DNA of 64,000 nt from Harmonia axyridis (taxonomy: Eukaryota; Arthropoda; Insecta; Coleoptera; Coccinellidae): the NCBI RefSeq assembly GCF_914767665.1, contig NC_059506.1, positions 3,410,001 to 3,474,000 of the forward strand, read 5' to 3'. The notes beneath the pieces were generated by a model. The model saw only the letters and a program-made list of their open reading frames with translations, made no database searches and was not told the DNA's origin. This document shows, piece after piece, positions 11,808 through 23,966 of this stretch (within the stretch, counting starts at the first letter, position 1; each line of letters opens with the position of its first letter). The position numbers and the translations under genes are program-made.

Positions 11808-13096
11808 TTAGGCCAATTGAAAAGTCCACGGTCTGATGCACATATGGCGGTGCCAGTATTAAATCTATATGATTTTTAGTTATTACCAACCTTCAAATGA
11901 TACGTGTCAAAATTTGACAGCAGTCCGACCATTAGTTTGTGAGATATTTCGTTGTGAGTGTAGCTACTTTAGTTATTTGGAAAAAGATGAAAATAAAGAA
12001 TTTCGTGTGCTAATAAAATATTGCTTTTTGAAGGGAAAAATACAGTTGAAGCAAAATTTTGGTTTGATGAAGAGTTTCTGGGGTCTGCACCAGGAAAATC
12101 AATCATCATTGATTGGTATGCTAAGTTTAAACGTGGTGAAATGAGCACCGAAGACGACGAACGCGATGGACGCCCAAAAGAGGCTTTCACCGACGAAAAA
12201 AATCAAAAAAAATTCACAAAATAATTTTGAATGACCGTAAAGTGAAGTTGATCGAGAAAGCAGACATTGTAAAGATATCATCTGAACGTGTACATCATAT
12301 CATTCACGAATATTTGTACATGAGAAAGCTGTGTGCAAAATGGGTGCCCCGCGAGCTCACAATCCATCAAAAGCAACAACGTGTTATTGATTAAAAGCAG
12401 TGTTTGACGCTGTTTAATTGTAATAAACCTGAATTTTTGCGTCGATATGTGACAATGGATGAAACATGGCTCCATTATTTCACTCCGGAGTTCAATCGAC
12501 AGTCAGCTGAATGGACTGCACCCAAGAACCTAATCCAAAGAGAGGAAAAACACAACAGTCAGCTGGCAAGGTTATGGCATCAGTATTCTGGTATGCGCAA
12601 GGTATAATATTCATTGATTACCTCCAAAGGGGCCAGACCATCAAAAGCGATTATTATATATCGTTATTGGATCGTTTAAAAAATGAAATCGTTGAAAAAA
12701 CGGCCCCATTTGAAGAAAAAAAATGCTGTTTCATTAAGACAATGGAGTGTCACAAATCATTGAAAACAATGGCAAAATTGCATGAATTGGGCTTCGAATT
12801 GCTTCTGCATCCACCGTACTCGCCAGATCTGGTCCCCAGCGACTTTTTCCTGTTCTCAGACCTCAAAAGAATGCTTGCTGGAAAGAAATTTAGCGCAAAT
12901 GAAGAAGTAATCGTCGAAACTGAGGTATATTTTGAAGCGAAATACAAATCGTATTAGAAAAATGGTATCGAACAGTTGGAAGATCGCTATAATCGCTGTA
13001 TCGCCCTGGAAGGCAACTATGTTGAATAATAGAATCGAATTTAGCCAAAAAAAAGTGTTTAACTATGGTAGACCGGGGACTTTTCGATTGACCTGT
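11808..13096 (+). mobile_element. DD34D mariner element with both terminal repeats (decayed)
   Basis: The 5' end (AGGCCAATTGAAAAGTCCAC) and the reverse complement of the 3' end (ACAGGTCAATCGAAAAGTCC) match as about 28-bp imperfect inverted repeats. TA lies outside each end (11806-11807 and 13097-13098). The 1289-bp length is typical of a mariner element. The interior is a broken transposase described in the next entry. Confidence 0.8.
11977..13029 (+). pseudogene. Broken DD34D mariner transposase
   Basis: Recognisable blocks in order are EFRVLIKYCFLKG, APGKSIIIDWYAKFKRGEMS, RKLCAKWVPREL, RRYVTMDETWLHYFTPE, GKVMASVFW, HPPYSPDLVPSDFFLFSDLK and RYNRCIALEGNYVE. The usual initiator ATG is replaced (TTGGAAAAAG). 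At least two frame changes (near 12036 and 12530) and in-frame stops (near 12395 and 12955) break it. The first and third catalytic aspartates are still visible (TMDETW, VPSD). The middle QDN motif is lost and reads KTMECHKS, so the product would be inactive even without the frameshifts. Confidence 0.82.
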
Positions 13097-13099
13097 TAA

Positions 13100-14125
13100 G
13101 GTAGTTTGTTTAAGAGGGTTGTCCCCTGTTTTAACAAAAAAGTCCGTCCATAGAGTGCTGACAACATCGGTGTAGGAAGATATACAAAAAATATAAAACA
13201 AATTGGTATCCGGAAGTCAACAAGTTTTTTCGATGATTCACAATCAAGATAGGCATAAATCTTCAAGTGACCGTAGCAGATCCTTATTTTCCGCCTTCAT
13301 ACCCACTCATGTCCAAAACCAATTTTTCAAAATTCAATTAGACCATCGGACAGACCGAGAAAAAGGGGTTAAGGACCCGCTTGGAGCCCACCTCTGGTCC
13401 CCAGCTGAAATAAATGATCCTGTCAACTGCGTGTACGAATCGATGCGGCGTTGGTTTAATTTGCGTGGAGGAACGAAGATAAGATATGTACATCGGGAAA
13501 GAAGAAGAAAAAAAAAGAATAAGAAGAAAAAAAAGAAGAGTGGATCCGTGTACCGAATCGAGTGGAAAAAATGTATGCGTTTCAACTCTCGGATTTTAAT
13601 TAGCTGCAATACCAGGAACATGTCCACTTGGCATTCTTGGGCTCCATTAGGAGTTGTTTCTCTGCCTATGGGTTTTTTTTAATGGACGCATCGTAGGGTG
13701 TTTGCAGTTTTCAATAAAATTTAACGGTCTGTAATTCCCCGGCTATGTGGAGTGTGTTGGTGTTGTTCTTGGGGAAATATTATTTTATTATTATTTTCAG
13801 TTGATGACAGGGACGTCTATCACTAAGTTTTTTCAGCCGGTAAGCAGCATAGAGTATTTCATGTAATCATGGTGAGAATTCTATAATTCCCTGTACTTGA
13901 TGAGTCATAAAAATGTAATCGCAGTACCTGACAGTCACAATCAAATAATTCAGTTTCAGTTTATTTTTGGGTTCACCATATATTCTAAACTGAAATTAAC
14001 AAGTTAATTCGTCGGTAGATAAGAGTTTCAGTTCTTTCAAATTTGGCTCTATTAGTTTTGAGAGTTTGAGTTGAGAGGTTGATTTTCCTTATAACATTTC
14101 GATTACTATAGGTATTTCATGTATA
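13100..14125. other. No recognised gene; purine tract and simple sequence
   Basis: This stretch holds an open frame at 13203-13682 whose middle is a Lys/Arg run from an AG-rich tract (about 13499-13545). It has no recognisable domain, and I treat it as chance. The remainder is unremarkable AT-rich sequence. Confidence 0.3.
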
Positions 14126-15059
14126 ACGGGTGTTTTTTTTTCGAGGTATATAACTTTAAGTTGGCATTACTGTTCAAGATGGCGACCCTTTTAACAGCTG
14201 TCAAGTGATTTATTCTCAGTTTGGTTTGGCAACTCATTATGAATAGACTCACGCCTGAATAACGCTTGCAAATAGTGCAATTTTATGTCGAAAATAATGG
14301 TTCTGTGCGGAATACGTACCGCGCACTACGTCCATTTTATTTTGTTTAGCGATGAAGCGCACTTCTGGTTGAATGACTACGTCAACAACCAAAACTGCCG
14401 CATTTGGAGTGAAGCTTATCCTCAAGTGTATGTCGAAACACCGTTACATCCAGAAAAACTGAATGTTTGGTGCGCTTTATGGGCTGGTGGAATCATTGGT
14501 CCGTACTTTTTCAAAAACGATGATGACCAGAAGGTTACAGTCAATGGTGATCGGTATAGAGCCATGATTACTAACTTTTTCATTCCTGAATTAAACAACC
14601 ATGATGTCCAGGAGCTGTGGTTCCAACAAGACGGCGCAACATGTCACACAGCTCGTGCCACAATCGATTTATTGAAAGACACGTTTGGTGACCGCCTAAT
14701 TTCACGTTTCGGACCTGTGAATTGGCCTCCAAGATCTTGTGATTCAACACCGCTAGACTACTTTCTGTGGTGCTATGTAAAGTCATTGGTCTATGCGGAT
14801 AAGCCACAAACCCTTGACCATTTGGAAGACATCATTCGCCGTGTTATTGCAGATATACGGTCACAAATGTTGGAAAGAGTCATCGAAAATTGGACGTCCA
14901 GATTGGACTACATCCGAGCCAGCCGTGGCGGTCATATGCCAGAAATCATATTTAAAATGTTATGCCACTGGGTTATCTTGCAGATAAATAAAATTAATTG
15001 CAATCGAATAATCCATCGTTGTGCAATTCAAAGTTCATAACTCTTAAAAAAACACTCTT
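14126..15059 (+). mobile_element. DD41D mariner deletion derivative, copy C
   Basis: The flanks are TA (14124-14125, 15060-15061). The catalytic frame 14285-15040 reads 251 residues. It is longer than the 221 of other copies because an indel removes the usual stop and translation continues into the 3' repeat. Residues show FSDEAHFWLND, WFQQDGATCHTA and DSTPLDYFLWC; Gly is replaced by Cys after the last motif. The initiator of the ancestral protein (ATGAATAGACTC) is followed by a stop (GAATAACGC). Confidence 0.87.
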
Positions 15060-15099
15060 TATAAAGATTCAAGTCTTAACATCGAAACGAAAACAACGA

Positions 15100-15480
15100 A
15101 AACAATCGCAATTCTGCAAGAAAAGATTCCTTGTCGTGTTATTTTCCGAAAAGGTGATCACAAATGGTCACCGAGATTTTGTAATTTAACACGTTTAGAC
15201 TTTTTTCTTTGAGGTCACCTGAAAGATTAGGTCTACAATCAATTCAAGACAGTAAAGATGGAATTCTTGAATTCATCGAGGATATACGACAAATGTGCAA
15301 ATTGGTCATGGAAAATTTCATGAAAATGATATGGTGCTGCAACCGTAACCGTGGTGGCCATTTGTCTGAAATGGTTTTCCGTCTTTAATGGCTTAGCTCT
15401 TCACGAGGAAATAAACATGTATTGTTTGAAAAACATACTCGTTTTTTTCAAATCAAAATGAAACGTATCATTGGAAAACC
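15100..15480 (+). pseudogene. Second DD41D family, C-terminal transposase fragment (copy 2a)
   Basis: The plus strand reads CRVIFRKGDHKWSPRF, LTRLDFFL, a stop, GHLKD and later (in another frame) AATVTVVAICL. These blocks parallel RLISRFGPVNWPPRS, LTPLDYFLWGYVK and RASRGGHMPEI of the first family. The 3' end carries the end motif AAAATGAAACGTATCATTGG that recurs in the other copies of this family. It has several stops and frameshifts. It begins 40 bases beyond copy C of the first family. Confidence 0.6.
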
Positions 15481-15489
15481 CATTTTGTT

Positions 15490-17377
15490 ATGAAAAAGTC
15501 GGTTATTAATTTAGATGTCAGTGAAAAACTTAATAACCTAGTGGGCCAGGAAACTGGATCTTGCAGAAATTATATTGTGTTATTAGCAGCAATAGTATCG
15601 CACTTTGGGTGGCGAGACAAAATAAGTGCTCTCCTCCGAATAAAACTTTTTTCATTAAAGAGTATTAAAATGACAGGATTTAGAGAATAGATTCAAAAAA
15701 CATTATGGTGCTGCTAAGTTGATCAGAAAATGTGGAAAGAATTTATATGGATAGTGCAAAAACATAAACATTGTAACAATTTTTTTTTTAATTTTATGAC
15801 TGAGTAAGTGGGCATTTGAAGAAATTTTATTCTTTCCAGAATAAAAATCAGTGGAGACAAAATTTCCATATAGTTCTTTCGAATATTACAGTCGTTGACA
15901 TATCAATCTTCCTCAAAAACTTACATAGTTCTCGAAAACCCGGAAAGACGCCTAATAAAAATTCAAATCGTATACCTATAAAGAAATGATTCATAAATTG
16001 CACATTATCAATTAATATTCCCGGTAAAATTTAATAACAATGGTAAACAACCGTATAGGTACAGCAACATTTATCTTACATCTACCCACATAATAATCCT
16101 TATTGTCTCAAATATAGCCATTGAATTTGCGAAAAATGCAGAGGCACCTTAAATAACTCGGCCATGATGTGATGGTGTACAGTTAGACACGGGGTGTGGT
16201 CGCAATTGGTCCATTTCCCATAAAATTCGCATATCTGAATTATTCAATATAAACGGTGCGCGCAAACAACCAACCAATGCCGATCTCTATCACGTTGATT
16301 TTGTATGCCGAAAACGTTTAGTGGGTTAGCATAAATTTGTTGTTTACAAGGATCTTCCTGATCAAATTGTACAGTTACGGTCGGACAGGTGTAACACTGG
16401 GTAATAAGCGTTTAGCGAAGGCCAAATTTGGTACTCGCATAACTTAGATTCCAAGTAGGTTTGGTACTCTTAGGCGCGTTTTGATTATTGAAAAATATCT
16501 ATCTAAACATTTTATGCAATGATTTCTAAAATCTACTGAAGAAAATATTGATTTTCCAATTCCTGATCCCGCAAATGCTGGATTTTCCATGCGGGATCTG
16601 CGGGATTCAATATTAAAACTGCATATTAGACAATAAAAGCGCGAAAGTTTTTTGAAACGCCCCAGAAAGCAATAAACCACTCATAAATTACGCCTTTATT
16701 CGAGGGCGGCAAATTAGCCCAGTTTGTGGCCGCCTTTTCATATTTCTAAAAAAATATAGCCTTGATTCTTAAAAACAATATCAGGTTAGTCCGCTCTGCA
16801 GCGTTTATCAATATTCCCTGCAATAAAAATCTCCAAAGCGTCTGTACTAAGCCGCTTGTTCAATAAATAACACATGGCATCCCAACCAATATAAACAGCA
16901 TTGCCTATTACCCTAATTGAAAGAGGGATGAATGTACTTCACAAAGACGAAAAACAACACTGTCTTTGCTTCGAATTTTATGGAAGTTGTTTACACATTC
17001 AATATACGGAAAATTCCTACAATTTTGCATTCAGAACTAGTATCTGTAAAATGCCAAATGTTTTCAGCGGAACACATGCTTTTAATCCCAATTACTTTTC
17101 GAAGCTTTGCATGCCCTCCCGATCTTTGTATCTTGTGTCAGATTTTTCGAATTTTTTCGCGGCAAAATTTTTCAGATTTTGCCATGAAATGAATACTTTT
17201 GTACTATCGTATGTTTTTAGTAGCATAATACCTTCTTATGAGCATGTTTAATAGGTAGAGTACAAAAAGTATACCTATATGTTGTTAACAATCCCGCATT
17301 CTCGCGGATCCGCGGGTTTGACAATTTTAATCCCGCGGATTTGTGGGATTGATATTTCGGTGCGGGATTAGATTCCC
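15490..17377. other. No recognised gene
   Basis: Short open frames at 15490, 16444 and 16901 show no recognisable domain. Phrases such as GCGGGAT recur near 16585-16610 and again near 17285-17370, probably an old repeat. A GC-richer stretch (GAGGGCGGCAAATTAGCCC) near 16700 is unexplained. Confidence 0.3.
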
Positions 17378-17806
17378 TGAATGCAACCCACAGGGTGATA
17401 TTTATTCTGGAAAAGTGCCCGCTTCTTTCTTCCAGAACTTTTTTTTGGTGTACCACTGGTAGTTTAAAAAAATGTAGAACGAAACTTTGGTAGAGAACTA
17501 CACTTTTTAGTATTTTGTACTTTTGTCTGCTAGCGATTTCGAGAACAAAATTTGAAACAATTTTCTAGTAATCCTCATGGAAAATTCAAATTATTATAAA
17601 GATCCAGTTAGTAAGCTGTGGTGAATGAATTAATTATGAGTTTTGATACTTATTTGTTATTATTGGTATAAAATCATTGCAAGAAAGTAGGACTACAAGA
17701 AAACGAAGGGTTGACGGGCCTATGTTTATATGACTTTTTTTTCTTAAAATTATCCAAAGGATTTCTCATTTTTCTTTCTACCTCCAATTTAGGAATTCCC
17801 TGTATA
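17378..17806 (+). mobile_element. ACAGGGTGTTCC repeat family, 5'-truncated copy
   Basis: This matches the right half of the copies at 27223 and 47912. They share GGGTGATATTT near the start, an interior with ATTATAAAGATCCAGTTAG, and the terminus TTTAGGAATTCCCTGTATA. It has no coding frame. Its 5' half is missing. Confidence 0.55.
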
Positions 17807-17809
17807 TTC

Positions 17810-19434
17810 TTGAAATTAGAAAACGTTCAGAGGAATAACTTTCTATTATAGCTATAGAATAATTGACATACTGATCATACCAGTTCCTACAATCATCAGA
17901 TTCTTCGGACTATTCCAGTTGATTGTTTAATACTGGCAAAATACCATAGCAACGGATAATTTTCTAGCGGCAGAACTTGAAACATTACAAGTATTACTTG
18001 CAACATTTATATGGGTATTTTCAAATTGCTTCAGTCTTTTCATTATTTCTCACCTCTTGTTCAGATCGGCAAAACCTACATGATGATTTTGCAGCGGAAA
18101 ATCTTCTACAAATCTCATGATATTTCATTATAATGAAATTAATTTATTCTCCTAGTTTTCAACTTTTCTAATAATTTCGCTATGGACATTTGTTTTGATA
18201 AAATCACTCGTCTGAACGGTTTTGAATTTCACAAAAAATTTCATTGGCCAAATTGTCGAAGCAACATACTATCATATCAATCGAAGATTTGGAGCCAACA
18301 TTTTCTCTATTGTGATATGATAAACTAAAATTTCACTTCGATTATATTGTTATGAGTGGTTTTCCAAAAATATTTCATTTTCAATAGCCAGCTATCTGGA
18401 CTGCACTTTTGAAGCTTCCATCTTATCGATGCGATGTTATTGAAACCTACTACATATTCTACTACCTATAGTACGTAGAGATAGTTTTATTTTATTATTT
18501 AAATTATTAATGAAATAATAATGAAATACTAACATGAACAGAAAGATACATAAGATTTATCTGTAAATTAGGTTCGAGTAACATCAAAAACATTAATGTC
18601 AGTAGGACAGCACCTATTACATGAATAAACAGAAACATATCGGGCTCAAAACATACAGTCACTACGTTTTTTTAACAATAAGCAGATTATCGTATTCTTT
18701 AATTCAAACAGTGAAATTCATTAAACAATTACTGAACCTACTAGCAGACGCCTTTGACCTGGCTTTTGCCAGAACCTTTAACATTATTAATCAATTATAG
18801 TGGCACTACTTTATCTGTAATTCATATCCTCAGTATGTATAAATAAGTCCATTCATTAATTGACGCTCGTTCAACCTGTAATTTCTCATACCTCTGTCCG
18901 TTCACTACATATAAAACTTGTTCTGTGCAGTTGCCAATAGGTGTAAATTACCAGCGTTATCATAAAATATCAATTTTATTGGATCTCGCTTCGATGCAAC
19001 CCAGAATAGACTATTTAAAGCTGCGAGATTAATTGAAAAATCTAACTAAGTATACGTGAACACGCAAGGTTGAAATGAAATGAATTTTACATTTCATTTT
19101 CGTTTTATTTGACGGTTTTCGTTTTGCACTTTTTGTAACTACAAATGAGAATTTTGTTCAGTGCATCTAAAAAATTATAGTAGTAATGTATATGGATCGA
19201 AGACAATACCTACTAATAAATATTGAGATTAAGATTTGTATTAAATTGAATTATTCGTATTTGGGTATTCGTATGTCCTATAGGGTTATTCATTAAACTT
19301 TGAGGTTCGATAAGAGAGAGCGTTGCTACACTAGTCTAAATTTTTTTGTTACGTGAGTTGATTTTATTTTTGGAAGGTTTAAAAGCAAGGGAAAATAAAC
19401 GGAAATTGAAAGTGTGTAAGGACTCTTCTCCTTC
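17810..19434. other. No recognised gene
   Basis: AT-rich sequence with no open frame longer than about 60 codons that I can assign. I see no clear repeat family here apart from scattered short inverted AT runs. Confidence 0.3.
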
Positions 19435-21362
19435 CACGGCTGGCTCGGATGTAGTCCAATTTTCGATGACTTTTTCCAACATTTGTGGCCGTATATCGGC
19501 AATAACACGGCGAATGTTGTCTTCCAAATGGTCAAGGGTTTGTGGCTTATCCGCATAGACCAATGACTTTACATAGCCTCACAGAAAGTAGTCTAGCGGT
19601 GTTAAATCACAAGATCTTGGAGGCCAATTCACAGGTCCAAAACGTGAAATTAGGCGGTCGCCAAACGTGTCTTTCAATAAATCGATTGTGGCACGAGCTG
19701 TGTGACATGTTGCGCCGTCTTGTTGGTGTAATATATGGGAAATAGGAAAAACCTTCCAAATTAAATCGAACCAAGTTCTACGCAGTGTGAGAAGTTCGAA
19801 TTGTCGATAATTCATAATTAGATCCTTCAGCACTTTCTTTGTTCTGTATCTCAAGTATATTGATCATTAATGCCACATAAATTGAGTGGTCAACACGGTT
19901 TTTAAATTTGTCTTTCAAGGTTCAATACGCAGTTATGATGATCTAATATATTTGAACGGAATAATTCTTTGGAAAAATATTTGGTAAATAACATGAAATT
20001 GCTTTTAATTCCCTCAACTAAGCCCCTCTGTAAGAGATCAATTGGGAAAATGGATTAGAAAAATTAGGCAGTATCGATCGGGGACTCAGGGAAGTCAATA
20101 GTAACGGGGATAGTACGTCGGTCGCGAAACCGGAATTAGAGCAAAGCAATTTTTTTTTGAAGATTAGAGTCCTATTTTTATGGTTGAGTTAAATAAAAAG
20201 GAAAATTTAGTAGATGAGTGAGTTCAAGGAACTTCAAGTATTTAAGAAAGAAGAAATTGTTTTACTCTAAGAAAGGACGAGCTAGGTCATTCTCAGAAGT
20301 AGAAAAACAGGGGTCTTTGATAAAGTTTCAATTTTGTTTTGTTATAAAGATAGATTAGCTTTGAGTGCGTGATTCGGGGGTGAAGTGAATAAAAAAAAGA
20401 ATTACACGTCTCGTGAGAAAAGTTGAAAAGGAGTTTATTGAAACTAGGTATACCAACCTAGCCCCGTGGGATAAGGGCAAGTAACAGTTTAACGATCTTT
20501 TGGGTTTCTTTTTATTTTTGTCTTGTTGAGTAGTCCTGATTCTCCCAAATTCAATGTTCAATGAATAAGTAGTGGATCATTTGAGATATATTTTTCTGTA
20601 TTGAAAGTTTTGGCCGTTGAGTCAAATAGTACAAATTTTTGAATATTGTAACTTTGGTTTTTGCTTTATTATATTTAATTTTGAAGAATCAATTGAGTTT
20701 GATTAACCTGGAAATATAATCCTGTCCCCAAGAAAGAAAAATCAACAAAAAGACCTGTCCCTAGTGCGACGGGCCGAACCCACAATAACATCATATCTTT
20801 TTTATTTTTAGTCAGTGGAAAGCCGCTCTTCCATTGACATATATACCCCCAAAGGAGGGGTTTATTACATTGAAACCACAGCTCCTGGACATCATGGTTG
20901 TTCAATTCAGGTATGAAAAAGTTAGTAATCATGGCTCTATACCGATCACCATTGACTGTAACGATCTGGCCATCATCGTTTTTGAAGAAGTACGGATCAA
21001 TGATCCCACCAGCCCATAAAGAGCACTAAATAGTCAGTTATGTAATGGTGTTTCGACATACACTTGAGGATTAGCTTCACTCCAAATGCGGCAGTTTTGT
21101 TTGTTGACTTAGCCATTCAACCAGAAGTGCGCTTCATCGCTAAACAAAATAAAATGGACGTAGTGCGCGATACGTATTCCGCACAGAACCATTATTTTCG
21201 AAATAAAATTGCACTATTTGTAAGCGTTGTTCAGGCGTGAGTCTATTCATGATGAATTGCCAAACCAAACTGAGAATAAATAACTTGACAGCTGTTAAAT
21301 CGGTCGCCATCTTGAACAGTAATGCCAACTTAAAGTTATATATCTCGAAAAAAACCATCCGT
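19435..21362 (-). mobile_element. DD41D mariner deletion derivative, copy D, split by an insertion and 3'-truncated
   Basis: The minus-strand catalytic region lies in two blocks, 19435-19726 and 20870-21362. They join in the middle of WFQQ at TTGTTGG / AACCACAG. The 3' terminal repeat is missing; homology stops at CACGGCTGGCTCGG. The 5' repeat is intact with TA outside (21363-21364). An extra deletion of about 12 bp removes the TSRLD region. It carries the same internal deletion as the others. Confidence 0.82.
19727..20869. mobile_element. Probable solo LTR (1143 bp) nested in a mariner copy
   Basis: The insert starts TGTAATA and ends TATTACA, a perfect 7-base terminal inversion with the TG...CA ends typical of retroviral-type LTRs. 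The host reads TTGG just before it (19723-19726) and TTGA just after it (20870-20873), a 4-bp target duplication with one change. No protein-coding frame of note is inside. No second LTR or internal region is present, so a solo LTR left by recombination is the simplest reading. A Gypsy-type origin fits a 4-bp duplication but is inference. Confidence 0.65.
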
Positions 21363-21874
21363 TATTAAGTACTGATATTGACAGTTCTCGTAGGCAGTAA
21401 TTCTTTCGAGTTATTAGAGATGCAACCGATCTCCACATAATTTACTCGAGTTCCGGCTGAAATTCAACAAGCGTGGACTAATCGCGTGCACTAAACGTTG
21501 ATGTTATCTCTGCAATTTTTAATTAGTCAGTGTCGAATTGCAGCGCGGTCGTATGCACCTTCTTGAGATTCAAGTCTCACATAAGGGACCCGAGTCGCGT
21601 GCATTGGCCACATTGGCACGTTCTAACTTTTAGTTAATGAGTGTTGCACATGTGTCACCACGGGTCGAGTATAAATAAATAATCATACTTTGAATACGAG
21701 ATTGCGTGTTTTCGTCACATCTGCATTGTCCTATACTCGTTTCTGTGATTTATTTGGATGTTCTTGATGAAATGGGATTCTTTTTTTGAGAAAAAATTGC
21801 ATTGGGACATACTATAAGGTTAGTTTAATATTTGAATTCATTAAATAAAAAAAAATTGAACAAGTGTTTGATTA

Positions 21875-23266
21875 TATTAACTGACGAAGAAATTGCAAAA
21901 CTCGAGAGGGGCTGTTTGAATTCAGCATTTTTTTTTTGGTAAAACATAGCAAGTAGAAAATGATTGAAATTTCAAGGAAAAAGCAAAGGGTTTGCAAATT
22001 TTTTTTAATAAATTTGTTAATAATATGCTTGTCCACCACGATTAATCTATACACTTCCCAACAATGATCGGCATTGATGCGATAAGATGGTCTATTTCTT
22101 CTTGAGGGATACTATCTCAAGCTAACTGTACTTCATGTCTCAGAGCCGCCAAAATCCGTAGGGGCTGAGGTGAATTTCCAAACCTTCAACCTATTTTGTC
22201 CCAAACATGCTCTATGGGCGAAAGATCGTGGGATCTGGGCGGCCATGGCAAAAGATTCACATGGGTCGTTTCGAAAAAGTTTAAACTAACTCTGGCAACA
22301 TGAGGACGGGCATTATTTTGCTGAAATATTGGATTCTCAAGCCGGTTAAGGTAAGGGAGAACATATGGCTCCACTATTTCTTGAAGGTAACGCAGCGCAC
22401 TCATGTTTCCTCGAATAAAGGCTTAAGGTGACATATTTGCATGTGCAACAGCACACCATACCATAACGTCCATAACATCTACTGTCTGGTGTCCATGACG
22501 CTGAACATCAAACTGAGGTTCACGTCTTTCTCCCCGACCTCGTCTAACCCTTCTTCGGCCATCATGTGCACCCAAGGGGAATCGAGATTCATCATTCCAA
22601 TGTTGACGTTCTCTGTACCACTGTAATCGTTGTCGGCGATGCTCAACCGTCAGAGGTAACACAAGATGGGGTCGATAATGCTGCAGTACAAAATACTTTA
22701 TCTGGCGGTAAACCATTCGGATTGTTACAGAATGGACTTGTTCTCCTAATCACTCATCAGCCAAAGATCGAGTTGTTGCAAATCGGTCTCTAATGGCCAT
22801 AAGTCTTAGACGTTGATCTTGAACTTCATTTGTGCCCTTTCGACGTCCGGTGGCTGCTCTTTTTCGATTTTGGGTATTATCAAACCACGCTTGACAACAT
22901 CTCATAATAGTAGGATTTCTGTTCGTACAGTTAGCGATTTCTCGATATGACATCCCCGTCTCCCGTAGACCAATAATTCACTTAGCTGGCAATAAATTCC
23001 GCGTACACGTGCTCTAGGCATTTTAACAACAACTAAACATGGACTCTGGATGTCCTCGAACAGCTGGTTTGTTGTCAAATTGGAAAAACTCGCAAAAAAC
23101 GACTGCAATATGAAGTTACAAAAATTGTTTACATGAAAAAACCTTAACTAATTTTTTCTCCAAATTCAATCATTTACTCCTTGCTATACTATCTATGTTA
23201 ACCAAAAAAAAAATTAAAATTCAAACAGCTCCTTCTGGGTGTTGCAGTTTCTTTTTCAGTTAGTAT
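21875..23266 (-). mobile_element. Tc1-like element with long (over 100 bp) terminal inverted repeats
   Basis: The left end (TAACTGACGAAGAAATTGC, then GCTGTTTGAATT, a T run, GGT and CATAG) is mirrored at the right end (reverse complement TAACTGAAAAAGAAACTGC, then GCTGTTTGAATT, a T run, GGTTAACATAG). The arms extend about 110-140 bp (21875-22015 and 23130-23266). The interior is a minus-strand transposase pseudogene. The exact terminal base is uncertain because both flanks are AT alternations. Confidence 0.75.
22025..23021 (-). pseudogene. Broken Tc1-like (DD34E) transposase
   Basis: The minus-strand ATG at 23021 reads MPRARVRGIYCQLSE. Blocks then follow in changing frames: MSYREIANCTNRNPT, DNTQNRKRAATGRRKGT, RLRLMAIRDRFATTRSLADE, YRPHLVLPLTVEHRRQRLQW, HWNDESRF, NPIFQQNNARPHVA and LLPWPPRSHDLSPIEHVWD. 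The helix-turn-helix, catalytic core and DLSPIE glutamate are recognisable. Defects are frameshifts, loss of the segment before ESRF that includes the usual FSD motif, and an Asn in place of the second catalytic Asp (QQNN for QQDN). It is non-functional. Confidence 0.82.
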
Positions 23267-23279
23267 ATATTTAACTCCC

Positions 23280-23966
23280 CAAGAGAGAACCTTTTTTTGA
23301 GATTTTTCAAATTTACAAATTCAAATTTCAAAATTGAACTTATTTAAAAAATTTAAGGAGCCAATATTGACTGACTTTCGCCGACAATGTGAATTGAGCT
23401 GCCAAAATTTCCATACTATCTAGATCTACCTATTCACGTCAAGACAACTCGCGCAGCAAACGACTAAGTTCACGCTGCCAGTTACATATAAACAAGGGAG
23501 CTGCAAAGAATGGGCTTAAATGTTAATCCCAGTTGTTCTAGGTAATAAAATACGATTCAACATCTACCAGTAGAACGCCTTATCAAAACCCGAGCCAAAC
23601 AAATCTAGAATAATTGTGATAAAATCTTCATCCGAAGCTACATATCTAATTATTGCACACTCCACGTCCAATTGATGGCTTTACACCTCGTAAAATTCCC
23701 TATTAAACGAAATCCCAAAGTAGCAAATAGCTGTTTAAAGATCGAACCACAGATGTGTCGTAATCACTGAAGGCGTCGTTAAATTTGTAGGTCGCGTTAT
23801 GTCAACGGCATTGAACTTGAAGCCGAATGACTTGACACATCGTTCTCACATAATCCTGCACCAGCTGGTGAAAGATAATATTCAAGGATTTATCTACTAC
23901 CGTCTACCGTGCCAACTTATGAATGGAATACCGGCCGTGGTCGGCAGTTAATCTATATGTATGCGC
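23280..23966. other. No recognised gene
   Basis: Unique-looking, slightly GC-richer sequence between the Tc1-like element and the tandem array. I could not assign any exon. Confidence 0.3.

Noticed and set aside
13203..13682. 159-codon open frame with a poly-Lys/Arg run
   Set aside because: The run comes from an AG tract, no domain is visible, and the start and end have no gene-like context.
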